A stretch of 64,000 bases of DNA from Vibrio mediterranei (GTDB lineage Bacteria > Pseudomonadota > Gammaproteobacteria > Enterobacterales > Vibrionaceae), in NCBI RefSeq assembly GCF_900088415.1, contig NZ_FLLQ01000002.1:124001-188000 (forward strand). The letters are read 5' to 3'. Positions 1 through 8,673 of this stretch are shown piece after piece (position 1 is the first letter of the stretch; each line of letters starts with the position of its first letter). Under the pieces are notes generated by a model. The model saw nothing but the letters and a program-made list of their open reading frames with translations. It was not told the origin of the DNA and searched no databases. A program made the position numbers and the translations under genes.

Positions 1-1
1 C

Positions 2-2935
2 GTTGTAACCTTGTACCCTGGTGCATCCGCTGAACAAGTCGAAAAACAAGTCACCGACACAGTAGAAACCAAACTGCAAGAGATGGGAGAGTTGAATCGA
101 CTACGCTCCTTATCTCGTCCTGGTATGTCTATGGTTTTTGTGGATTTAAAGGAAAGCCTTAATTCTAAAGCTTTACCTCAGCAATGGGACATATTGCGCA
201 GAAAAGTACAAGACGTAAAGTTGCAACTTCCTACGACAGCGCAAATCAGCTTAGTCCAAGATGAGTTCTCAGAAGTCTACGGTATGTTATTTGCCATTCA
301 CAGCAAAGATGCAAAGCCTGAAGAACTGAGAGGCTACTCTGAAGAGCTTCAACGACGAATAAAGGCGGTTGATGGTATTAAGAAGATTGAGCTTCATGGT
401 GTAAAACCTCGTGTGGTTTATATCGATCTTCCTGATGAGCGATTAGCGCAGTATGGACTGTCTGTCGCCCAAGTCTGGAGTCAATTGAACAGCACAAATA
501 CCACATTTGAGGCAGGCAAATTTGATGCGGGTTCAGAGCGTATTCGTATTCACCAAGGTAGTGAATTTCAGTCTCTGGCAGACATTCGAAATTTAGTCAT
601 TAAAGGCGGCATTAGTGAACTTGGAAGCGGACTGATTCGCTTAGGTGATATAGCTGATGTTTCCATGGGATATCAAACTCCGGCACTCACTGAGAACCGC
701 TTTAACGGCGAACCTTCAGTGACGTTAGCTGTCAGTCCGGTACCAGGTATTAATGTCGTATCACTCGGCGACACCATCCAGGACATCATCGACGAATATC
801 AGGCGAGTCTTCCTATTGGCGTTGATATCTCCACAATCGCGTTTCAGCCTAACGAAGTACAGAAATCTATTGATAATTTCGTAGGCAACCTAATGGAAAG
901 TGTTGGTATTGTCTTTATCGTCCTGTTGATTTTCATGGGCTTCAAGAGTGCAACAATTGTTGGTAGTAGTCTTATTCTAACAATCTTGCTCACGCTGATT
1001 TACATGAACATCTACGACATCGATTTACATCGTGTTTCACTAGGCACGTTTATCTTGGCATTGGGTATGTTGGTGGACAATGCGATTGTTATCACTGATA
1101 TGATGATTGCCAAACTCAATAAGGGAGTTGAAAGAACTGAGGCTGCGCTGGAATCCGTTTTGGAAACTGGTATCCCACTGTTGGGAGCGACGGTCATCGC
1201 AATCATGGGAGCGAGTCCAGTACTATTTTCTAAGACAGACGCTGCAGAATTTGCAGGCTCTGTATTCTATATTATTGCATCATCATTGCTGCTTTCTTGG
1301 TTAGTAGCGATGACGTTTACTACTCTGATGTGCTGGCTGTTTATCAAACCAAGCTCAGAGACCAGCGATGAAAAACTTACTCGTTACAAGAAGTGTGTCA
1401 GTTGGACCGTAGATAACCCTAAAAAGGCACTGGCGGCATTGATACCTTTGATTGTTGTTACGGTAGTAGCGATCCCTTCCGTTGCTATTAACTTTATTCC
1501 TCAATCAGACAGACCAATCGTGTTTTTCGATTACTGGCTACCGAATGGCGCCAAAGTAGAACAAACCTCTGTCGACATGCAGAAGATGGAGCAATGGCTT
1601 CTCGCGCAACCTGAAGTTGATAGTATTGCTACAGCCATTGGTAGCAGTGTGCCTCGATTCTCTGTAACAGTAGAGCCTGAGCCATTTGATCCGGCATATG
1701 GTCAAATCTTGATTAATACCAAAGATTACCACTCTATCTCTACGCTAGTAGCTAGAGGTGATGCATGGATAAGGGAAGAATTTCCAAATGCTGAACCAAG
1801 ATTCCGTGCATTGAAACTGGCTACGGCCGACAAATACGCGGTTGAAGCACGTTTCTCAGGTCCTGACGAGGCGGTATTGCACCATCTCTCAGATCAAGCT
1901 AAAGCAATCATGGCTCAGCATCCAGAAGCAAAATACGTAAGAGACGACTGGCGCCAACAAAGTAAAGTGCTAACTCCAATCATTAACCAAGATAAGGCTC
2001 GTCGAGCTGGTATCAATCGTACCGACATTGCTTTTGCAATGAAACGAGCCTCTGATGGAATGCCTCTAGGTCAAATGAACTTGAACGATGAGTTAATTGC
2101 AATTCAGCTTCGTGGTTCTGAGCAAACCATGGCTTCATTAGAAACATTGCCAGTGAAATCGATCCTCGGTTTACACAGTGTTCCTTTGGGGCAAGTGGTA
2201 GACGGATTTGAACTTAAGTCGGAAGAAAGCATGATATGGCGTCGTGATCGCGTTAAAACCATTACCGCTCAAGCTGGTGTAGAACGAACGAGTACTCCCG
2301 CAAGAGTAAGAAATGCTATTAAAGATCAAATTGAAGCTATCGAACTTCCACCAGGCTACTCAATGGAATGGGGGGGAGAATACTACGATGAGCACAAAGC
2401 GGTTTCAGATATCTTAAAGCAGCTACCAAAAGCTCTGATCATCATGGTAATCATACTTGTAGCAATGTTTAATGCCTTCAAGCAACCGGTGATTATTCTT
2501 TCAACCATCCCGCTAGCAGCTACAGGAGCAACATTTGCTCTACTTGCTTTCGACAAACCATTTGGGTTCATGGCACTCATCGGAGCAATCACCCTTATGG
2601 GCATGATCATCAAGAACGGTATTGTTCTGATGGATCAAATAGAACTAGAAAGAAAAAATGGGATGGATCTTTCTGATGCGATTAAGTCGGCAACAATCAA
2701 CCGTACTATGGCTATTTCAATGGGAGCTTTAACCACAGCACTTGGGATGATTCCTTTGCTTAGCGATCTTCTGTTTGATCAGATGGCCGCTACCATCATT
2801 GGGGGTCTTGCTGCTGCAACAGTGTTGTCATTATTTGTTATGCCGGCTCTTTATCGATTGGCTTATAAAGAGAAACCTGCAACAGATAAATTATCAACAC
2901 AAGAAGTACTTACCACCTCACAACAAAAGGCATAA
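2..2935 (+). CDS. RND efflux permease, HAE1/AcrB-like (5' end outside window)
   Basis: Inner-membrane proton-driven drug/solute exporter of the resistance-nodulation-division family. The frame is open to the left edge (codons Val-Val-Thr-Leu precede YPGASAEQVE), so the true N-terminus, including the first transmembrane helix, lies upstream; about 978 codons are visible against roughly 1030 for the family. The YPGAS porter-domain motif is at the start, followed by two blocks of transmembrane helices separated by periplasmic porter domains, with the proton-relay Lys in TM10 kept (IIKNGIVL). In TM4 the usual Asp-Asp pair reads Asp-Asn (LVDNAIV, codons near 1076-1081). It is followed 3 bp later by the outer-membrane channel gene; the membrane-fusion protein is expected just upstream of the window. 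Substrate unknown. Confidence 0.95.
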   Translation, partial: VVTLYPGASAEQVEKQVTDTVETKLQEMGELNRLRSLSRPGMSMVFVDLKESLNSKALPQQWDILRRKVQDVKLQLPTTAQISLVQDEFSEVYGMLFAIHSKDAKPEELRGYSEELQRRIKAVDGIKKIELHGVKPRVVYIDLPDERLAQYGLSVAQVWSQLNSTNTTFEAGKFDAGSERIRIHQGSEFQSLADIRNLVIKGGISELGSGLIRLGDIADVSMGYQTPALTENRFNGEPSVTLAVSPVPGINVVSLGDTIQDIIDEYQASLPIGVDISTIAFQPNEVQKSIDNFVGNLMESVGIVFIVLLIFMGFKSATIVGSSLILTILLTLIYMNIYDIDLHRVSLGTFILALGMLVDNAIVITDMMIAKLNKGVERTEAALESVLETGIPLLGATVIAIMGASPVLFSKTDAAEFAGSVFYIIASSLLLSWLVAMTFTTLMCWLFIKPSSETSDEKLTRYKKCVSWTVDNPKKALAALIPLIVVTVVAIPSVAINFIPQSDRPIVFFDYWLPNGAKVEQTSVDMQKMEQWLLAQPEVDSIATAIGSSVPRFSVTVEPEPFDPAYGQILINTKDYHSISTLVARGDAWIREEFPNAEPRFRALKLATADKYAVEARFSGPDEAVLHHLSDQAKAIMAQHPEAKYVRDDWRQQSKVLTPIINQDKARRAGINRTDIAFAMKRASDGMPLGQMNLNDELIAIQLRGSEQTMASLETLPVKSILGLHSVPLGQVVDGFELKSEESMIWRRDRVKTITAQAGVERTSTPARVRNAIKDQIEAIELPPGYSMEWGGEYYDEHKAVSDILKQLPKALIIMVIILVAMFNAFKQPVIILSTIPLAATGATFALLAFDKPFGFMALIGAITLMGMIIKNGIVLMDQIELERKNGMDLSDAIKSATINRTMAISMGALTTALGMIPLLSDLLFDQMAATIIGGLAAATVLSLFVMPALYRLAYKEKPATDKLSTQEVLTTSQQKA

Positions 2936-2938
2936 AGC

Positions 2939-4435
2939 ATGAAGACGCATCACTCACGTAAATGCCTGCTAAAGGCGTTAAAACTTGCTCCCTTGGCTCT
3001 AGCAATAACATTGGCTGGTTGCGCCGTTGGTCCAGATTACACTGAACCAACGACGACACTGTCGAATGCATACTTACATAGTAGCGGCACACAACTAGCT
3101 GAAGACGATTATTGGTGGACCAGCTTTAACGACTCTTCACTTAATCAAATGGTGCAAGACGTACAACGTCAAAACATTCCGCTAAAGATGGCTGCGGAGC
3201 GGATAAAAATGGCGAACAGCTATCAATCAGTAGTGAGCTCATTCAAGGTGCCTACAGTTAACATTGGCGCAGGTTATTTCAACTACCAACTGAGTAAAAA
3301 TGACTCATTGTTGGGACCAGCGTTGAATCCTATTGGAGATTCATTACCTACTGGTACACCTCTGGATTCTGCAACGCTATTGGATAATCAACATGATGGC
3401 GTATTCGCAGGGGCAAGCATTGCTTGGGAAATGGATTTGTTTGGTCGTCTCGATAGGCAGTCTAACGCTGCCAAGATTCGTGTAGAACAAGCAGAAATCT
3501 ACCGTAGCGGGCTCAACACTTTGATCACGGCAGACTTGGTGCACAACTATCTACAATACCGTGGTGCTCAAGAAAGAATGACATTAGTTCAGGCTAATCT
3601 TGTCGACCAAGCTAAGACATTAGAGCTGGTTAAAAAGCTGGTGAAAAGTGGTTACGGTTCTGAGCTCGACTTAGCACAAGCTCAAACCATGCTTGCAGCA
3701 ACTGAATCCGTTATTCCGCAATTGGAAATCGCTCAACAGGTTCATAAACAACGAATAGCTACTCTGTTAGGAGAGCCTCTGACTAAGGTAGATATCCGTC
3801 TTGCCAGTAGTGCAAACCTGCCAAATCTGGAGGGAGTAATTCCTGTTGGATTACCATCTGATTTGCTAACGCGTCGTCCGGATATTCGCATTGCAGAACG
3901 TGAAATGGCAGCGATAAATGAAGAGGTGGCAGCTAGTATAGCCAACCGTTATCCTAAGTTCTTCTTGACCGGGACACCGGGTGTCTCTGCAAGTAGCTTT
4001 GACGACCTATTTGACTCCGATTCAGTGGGATGGGCAGCCGCAGTTGGCGTAAACTGGAACGTGTTTGATGGAGGTAGAGGTGAAGCGCTAGTCGAGCTAA
4101 ACGAAGCACGATTTGACGCCGCCGCGCTTGGCTACGAGCACGCCGTTAATTCAGCGATTACCGAAGTTGACTCAATGCTGTTTGCTTATGGTCGAAGCCA
4201 GCAAAATGAACAGCGGATTGAAAAGGCCTTAACGGCTTCAGAAAATGCACTGGGTAAAGCCCAATCGCTCTATAACGCGGGTCTGATTAATCATCTTGCA
4301 TTACTTGATGCGCAACGTCAGCAACGTATAATGGAAGATCGATTATTGGCAGCAAGGTTACAAACAGCTCAAGTCACCGTCAGTGTCTTCAAGTCGCTGG
4401 GAGGAGATTGGCAACTTCCCGAGACAGATTCATAA
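2939..4435 (+). CDS. RND efflux outer-membrane lipoprotein, NodT/OprM family
   Basis: Outer-membrane exit duct of the tripartite efflux pump, partner of the permease that ends 3 bp upstream, so the two are co-transcribed. The 498-residue protein begins with a basic n-region and hydrophobic stretch ending in the lipobox LAGC near residue 28 (mature start CAVGPDYTEP, typical of NodT-family efflux lipoproteins). Two tandem outer-membrane-efflux (OEP) repeats follow, the second containing LPSDLLTRRPDIRIAEREMA, the usual signature between the repeats. Length is normal for the family. A strong hairpin follows the stop codon, so this is the last gene of the operon. Confidence 0.95.
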   Translation: MKTHHSRKCLLKALKLAPLALAITLAGCAVGPDYTEPTTTLSNAYLHSSGTQLAEDDYWWTSFNDSSLNQMVQDVQRQNIPLKMAAERIKMANSYQSVVSSFKVPTVNIGAGYFNYQLSKNDSLLGPALNPIGDSLPTGTPLDSATLLDNQHDGVFAGASIAWEMDLFGRLDRQSNAAKIRVEQAEIYRSGLNTLITADLVHNYLQYRGAQERMTLVQANLVDQAKTLELVKKLVKSGYGSELDLAQAQTMLAATESVIPQLEIAQQVHKQRIATLLGEPLTKVDIRLASSANLPNLEGVIPVGLPSDLLTRRPDIRIAEREMAAINEEVAASIANRYPKFFLTGTPGVSASSFDDLFDSDSVGWAAAVGVNWNVFDGGRGEALVELNEARFDAAALGYEHAVNSAITEVDSMLFAYGRSQQNEQRIEKALTASENALGKAQSLYNAGLINHLALLDAQRQQRIMEDRLLAARLQTAQVTVSVFKSLGGDWQLPETDS

Positions 4436-4450
4436 CAAGCTAACACAAAC

Positions 4451-4490
4451 AACAAGAACGCTATAGCGGTACCTATAGCGTTCTTTTGTT
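4451..4490 (+). terminator. Rho-independent terminator after the efflux operon
   Basis: A perfect 13-bp stem (4454-4466 with 4473-4485) and a 6-nt loop, followed by TTTTGTTT on the plus strand. The A-rich left flank means it could also act for the minus-strand gene whose stop is at 4518. Confidence 0.85.
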
Positions 4491-4517
4491 TGAGTAACCT
4501 GTAAGTCGGCTACCCTC

Positions 4518-6275
4518 CTAACGGCCTATCACTTCAATATGTTTGAAGTTGTTCCATTCTTGCAACGAACCATCGACATCATTGTTTCCTTCGCATTTAA
4601 AGCGAATATATTTTCCTTCTACCACAGCTAACGAATATTCGGCCATCTCCTCAGTAGTACCGCTCGTTGTGATCTTTCTAGCGTGAACAAAGTTCACCCC
4701 ATCTGTGCTGGTTTCAATCTCCATAAAGTACTGACGTTCATTACCCTTGGCTTGGGCAAACCTAACACTATGAATCTCCGATAAAGCCGCAAGTTCTATG
4801 GTGTAAAACACTCTGAACCCTTTTGCAGACCATTTAGTCGAGAAATTACCATCAATTGCATGCTCAACTTTATCAATACCATTTGGGTTAGTGGCACTGG
4901 CGCTCGCATTGCGAATAGCAAGTACGCTGTCTCCGCCAGTGTCGCAGCTATGAAAGATGGGCAGTGCTTTCTGTTCAAAGTCCTGAAGTGTTGGAAATAG
5001 GCATTCAATACCACTTCTCCTCACTCCTATCCACTTTAGTAGGGATGCATGAAACAAATCCACACTCAAACTTGGTATTACTCGCCCTCTAGTTAACAAA
5101 TCGTCACTATTTGACGCTAAGTTAGGCCACTCTCCGAGCACTCTTCCACCAATGACATCTCCACCAATAACCATCTGACAGTTTCCCCAACCATGGTCAG
5201 TGCCAGAACCATTAGGCTCAAGAGTTCGCCCAAATTCAGAGAAGGTGAATGTGGTCACAGACTCTATTAAGTTATGCTGTTCAAGGCATTGGTAAAAAAT
5301 AGATACTTGAGAGGCTAGCAAACGAAGTAAAGCACCTTGTTCTGCTTCTTGTGCACTATGTGTGTCGAAGCCTCCCAAGGTAACAGAGAAGAATTGAGCA
5401 GGCTGCTGAAACTCATCACGAGCACGTAACAATAAGAAAACTACCCTCAGTTGCTTGCCAATTGAAGTATCTAAGTCAAAACCATAATCGTCATCATCTT
5501 CAAAAATAGCCCTGAACTCGACAAACTTGTCTTCGGCATCAACACACAGCTCTGAGTAATACTCTTTATAGAGCGAACCTTCCGTTAACGAACTCTCTCT
5601 AAATGCCTCATAAAGCGATCTACCTTGGCTCTTTAATACCATATCGTCTGGCATGGACGTACCAATTCGATTTGCCGACTTGGGAATACTGTTGGTCCAT
5701 ACTGTCTGAGAGCCGACTTCAAATAAAGGAGGCAGTTCCTCAAGCCCAAATGCGTTTTCGAGCAAATTAGCGGACAATCCTCCCCACCCCTGGTTGGTAA
5801 TCTGTTCAGAAGTATGAGTTTGTGTAACTGCACTTTGGTGATTATGAGAGAATAGATGTATTGGCTTTAGTTCATCGACCTCCTGCTCCTTAACTCGTTC
5901 CATCATTAATGGCCCCACATTGAGGACTGGCAATGCCATTTTCCTCTCAAATAGCCATTCCAACTCCTTAAGCTCTGATGAAAGCCCTAGCTTAAGCGAA
6001 TTATCATCTAAACCAAGTTCGATGATATCATCGCGCTTAATCGCTAAATGAGAACGAAGCTTTGCATACTCAGGGTACTGCTTAGTATCTTTGGGAACAA
6101 AACAATTAAAACCGTCATTTCCTCCAGCGAGATTGATCCCAACAAGTGCCTTATAGGGCATATTATCATTGCATTCTTGACCAAAGGCGTGTGCTATTGG
6201 TGAGCTTAGATTTAACGCAGCAACCCCTACTCCCGACAAACCACCTTTAAGAAATACGCGTCTCGACATTTTCAT
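4518..6275 (-). CDS. DUF1501 protein with C-terminal discoidin-like domain, Tat-exported
   Basis: 585 residues. The N-terminus carries a twin-arginine signal (SRRVFLKGG followed by a hydrophobic stretch ending SPIAHAFG), so export as a folded protein is likely. The body matches DUF1501, an alkaline-phosphatase/sulfatase-like fold: GGNDGFNCFVP near residue 55, SHNHQSAV near 145, and the family hallmark SEFGRTLEPNGSGTDHGWG near 350. From about residue 455 to the end there is a separate module resembling an F5/8 type C (discoidin) carbohydrate-binding domain (NGIDKVEHAIDGNFSTKWSA). It lies 6 bp downstream of the DUF1800 gene, the partner it is normally found beside. The enzymatic activity of these pairs is not established; a periplasmic or surface role on polysaccharide is my inference. 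Confidence 0.88.
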   Translation of the reverse strand: MKMSRRVFLKGGLSGVGVAALNLSSPIAHAFGQECNDNMPYKALVGINLAGGNDGFNCFVPKDTKQYPEYAKLRSHLAIKRDDIIELGLDDNSLKLGLSSELKELEWLFERKMALPVLNVGPLMMERVKEQEVDELKPIHLFSHNHQSAVTQTHTSEQITNQGWGGLSANLLENAFGLEELPPLFEVGSQTVWTNSIPKSANRIGTSMPDDMVLKSQGRSLYEAFRESSLTEGSLYKEYYSELCVDAEDKFVEFRAIFEDDDDYGFDLDTSIGKQLRVVFLLLRARDEFQQPAQFFSVTLGGFDTHSAQEAEQGALLRLLASQVSIFYQCLEQHNLIESVTTFTFSEFGRTLEPNGSGTDHGWGNCQMVIGGDVIGGRVLGEWPNLASNSDDLLTRGRVIPSLSVDLFHASLLKWIGVRRSGIECLFPTLQDFEQKALPIFHSCDTGGDSVLAIRNASASATNPNGIDKVEHAIDGNFSTKWSAKGFRVFYTIELAALSEIHSVRFAQAKGNERQYFMEIETSTDGVNFVHARKITTSGTTEEMAEYSLAVVEGKYIRFKCEGNNDVDGSLQEWNNFKHIEVIGR

Positions 6276-6281
6276 TGTGAT

Positions 6282-7778
6282 TTACCCCTGAGTAATAAAG
6301 TCTGGCGACATGATTATTTGAATAAGTAACGCTCTGAGATAGTTAGTGTTATGCCGAGGTGCATCGACCAAGAAGTCTCGAATGATAACTTCCATTTCAC
6401 TACTCATATTGGAAGCAAATAGATGGATATTTAGTTCTTCAATTAATAGGTCAATACTATTTTCATTTTGCTCCTCTAAATAGAACCTAATTATCCGATC
6501 CCGTTTCATATACGTTGTTACATTAGCGTCAGTTTCTATTTGGACCGCCAGATCGGATATTTGCCTAAAGTAATGGTATATATCATCCCAGTTATACAAT
6601 TTAAATTCTGCTGCCGAATAGCCAACGAACCGGTCATCACTTGGTGCTTCCTCCGGTTGATAATAATAAAAAACACTAGGGCCGTGTAGGATGGTTCGTC
6701 TATTCTTCCAAGAGTATTTGTCAGGTAGCATTGTAACTCCGGGCATTAAAGTAATATTAAGTGCTCTCATTGCGTGAGATAAAACAATTAGCGGATCCCT
6801 TACTAAACCATCCTCCTTTTTACCACGGCTATACTCTGCCTCATCGTCTGTTAATATTGCCTTAATTAAAACGAGCATATCCAGTCCACTGTTCTGAAAC
6901 TGCCTTGAAACTCGGGCAATATACTCAGGCGATGGATTTGAGGACACCATCTTTTGGATAAAGAACTTAGAAATGAAAGGGGCGATGTTTGGATGGGAAC
7001 ATAACGTACTGACAAATTGATCTAAATCTTGTTCTGCATTCTGCCCCGCTGCAAACTCCACACCCAAGATTGTTTTTGATTCGCTATTGTGAGCACCTTC
7101 TTTCTCACACATTGGCTTTAGCCAATCACCGTTATCAAGCCCCCAGCCTGTCATAACTTTTGCACCATTCTCTATATCATCTTGGCTATAAGAAGGGACA
7201 GGTCTGTCATCTGAGTCCGTCACTACAGAACCATCCATGTTAAGCATCGCAGGACCTATAGAAAACAATTGCATTATCTCTCTGGCAAAATTTTCGTCGG
7301 GTGATACACCGTTTCGATGGTCATTATCTAAATAGGTTAAGTACTGCCCCATCACGGGAGAAGTTGCCGCTGTTTTCAACAGTTCACCAAATGTTGAAAA
7401 ACACGCCTCTGAAAGATTGTCGTAGTACTTTGCAAACGCAATTCGTCGATGATATTGATTTAGGTTCGGCGCATTTTTACTCACGACAAACAGCTGTGTG
7501 AGGATGTAACTGATACGATATCGCAAAATGTCATTACGCTTTAAGAGTCTATCTGTATAGGCAATATTAAAATGAACATCTGTCCATTTTTTCTTATGAT
7601 GCCGACTTTGCATTTCCTCTTGCCAACGTTTCAAAGAAGCGTGATCCATTTTAGATTGGTCTTCTATCCAATTTTCGATACTACCAGCTTCAAATACCCT
7701 ATTTACATCACTGCTTTTGAAGCCCATTGAGGCTTGCAAAAGAAGTTGATGCACTCTTTTATTAGTAATGGTTTGCAT
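6282..7778 (-). CDS. DUF1800 domain protein
   Basis: 498 residues, first gene of a two-gene operon with the DUF1501 protein. Visible DUF1800 features are an early KWTDVHFNIAYTDRLLKRNDILRYR segment's central part (helical, basic), the conserved NFAREIMQLFSIG near residue 165, and DIENGAKVMTGWGLDN near 205, followed by a C-terminal helical region. DUF1800 and DUF1501 genes are commonly adjacent in environmental bacteria; the biochemical role is unknown. No clear signal peptide is visible at this start, which is unusual if it works with an exported partner; the ATG at 7778 is preceded by AAGGAAG, a good ribosome-binding site. Confidence 0.88.
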   Translation of the reverse strand: MQTITNKRVHQLLLQASMGFKSSDVNRVFEAGSIENWIEDQSKMDHASLKRWQEEMQSRHHKKKWTDVHFNIAYTDRLLKRNDILRYRISYILTQLFVVSKNAPNLNQYHRRIAFAKYYDNLSEACFSTFGELLKTAATSPVMGQYLTYLDNDHRNGVSPDENFAREIMQLFSIGPAMLNMDGSVVTDSDDRPVPSYSQDDIENGAKVMTGWGLDNGDWLKPMCEKEGAHNSESKTILGVEFAAGQNAEQDLDQFVSTLCSHPNIAPFISKFFIQKMVSSNPSPEYIARVSRQFQNSGLDMLVLIKAILTDDEAEYSRGKKEDGLVRDPLIVLSHAMRALNITLMPGVTMLPDKYSWKNRRTILHGPSVFYYYQPEEAPSDDRFVGYSAAEFKLYNWDDIYHYFRQISDLAVQIETDANVTTYMKRDRIIRFYLEEQNENSIDLLIEELNIHLFASNMSSEMEVIIRDFLVDAPRHNTNYLRALLIQIIMSPDFITQG

Positions 7779-8105
7779 ATGACTTCCTTAGTGAACTAAA
7801 CATCACGTGGAAATATACTTATTAGCCAAAGAATTATGATTATTACGAGTCAAATAATGAAGCAAGGTTAAATTAACCAATCGACTAACAAGAAAATAAA
7901 GCAGCTAGATTGACAAGAACCTACACGAGTATTTAATTTGACATAGCCACCTTCCTTAAATGACACGTCAGGTTTTGGACAAATATTTTTTAGGACTTAA
8001 CTAAATTAATCTTCTAAATTAAGCGGGTACCATTAATTCAAGGTTATTTTTGTAACAAAAAGCCCGCAAAGTACACTGTACCTCACGAGCTTTATGACTA
8101 TCGGG
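7779..8105. other. Intergenic stretch, AT-rich
   Basis: About 330 bp without a supportable gene on either strand. It holds the presumed promoter of the DUF1800/DUF1501 operon (minus strand) and, at its left-to-right far end, the terminator-like hairpin at 8057-8093. I see no repeats of note. Confidence 0.6.
8057..8093 (-). terminator. Imperfect terminator hairpin after the 127-aa gene
   Basis: Read on the minus strand, AAAGCTCG and CGGGCTTT form an outer stem (one G-T wobble) around an inner GTACA/TGTAC hairpin, followed by a T run. It lies about 12 bp after the stop of the minus-strand gene ending at 8106. Confidence 0.6.
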
Positions 8106-8489
8106 TTAACCTATTTGGTTTTGCTCTTTTAATCTCTTTAATTGGTTAATAGCACTGAACTTAGCACGCGTCTGCACATACTTAGATAAAGCTCTCTCCT
8201 GGATATGTGCCACCCTGATCGCACCGAGTACATTTACCTCCAATGGCGCATCGATCGAAAAAACCATCGTTGGAATATCTGATACAAGGTTGTGATAGCC
8301 TTTGTTAGCTAAGATATCACACTCGTAACTCTTACTTATCAGGTTACAAGATATACAGATATTTACATATTTGAGTTTTCCTATGATGAAGAAGTTAGAG
8401 TCGTCACTCCCACGCTGAACTTCAGTGAACCCAAACTCCTGCAAAGAAGCGGTAATCGTTTCGGTATGCCGTTCAACGAAGAAACTCAT
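8106..8489 (-). CDS. Hypothetical protein, last gene of the winged-helix/EAL/ANR module
   Basis: 127 residues, mixed alpha/beta, with no signal peptide or membrane segment. I do not recognise the family. The first 100 residues have alternating hydrophobic strands (FFIIGKLKYVNICISCNL), and the last 30 form a basic amphipathic helix (AINQLKRLKEQNQ). Its ATG overlaps the TGA that ends the broken ANR reading frame by 4 bases (ATGA, 8486-8489), which points to translational coupling in the ancestral operon; AGGGAAAGG gives it its own ribosome-binding site. Followed by a terminator-like hairpin. Function unknown; a partner or chaperone of the regulators upstream is speculation. Confidence 0.7.
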   Translation of the reverse strand: MSFFVERHTETITASLQEFGFTEVQRGSDDSNFFIIGKLKYVNICISCNLISKSYECDILANKGYHNLVSDIPTMVFSIDAPLEVNVLGAIRVAHIQERALSKYVQTRAKFSAINQLKRLKEQNQIG

Positions 8490-8659
8490 AACCTTTCCCT
8501 TTGCTTAGTGCAAAATCGATACCTAATTTGATACCACGCTATATCCTGGCGAGCAGTGGCTTACTCTACAGCCTTCTTCCAGTAAATAGAAGCTTCATTA
8601 TACTGACGCTGTCTCTCCAACTTTGAAGCGGTCTCTGCGTATTTCTCAATATCAGTCAA
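8486..8659 (-). pseudogene. ANR-family small regulator interrupted by an in-frame ochre stop
   Basis: A short minus-strand frame that starts at TTG 8659, 7 nt after a GAGGG ribosome-binding site and 14 nt after the EAL stop. It reads 32 residues (AETASKLERQRQYNEASIYW region) to a TAA at 8561-8563, then stays open for 24 more residues (ending IAWYQIRYRFC-TKQRERL) to a TGA that overlaps the next gene's ATG by 4 bp. From memory of the ANR (Aggregate-negative-regulator) family, the pattern LERxGxY..A...W..A...A....N..W...R..FC fits across the whole frame with correct spacing, and the stop falls where the family usually has a hydrophobic residue such as Leu (TTA to TAA is a single change). Either a nonsense pseudogene, a truncated 32-aa product, or a sequencing error. 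Confidence 0.65.
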
Positions 8660-8673
8660 AATTAAACCCTCAG

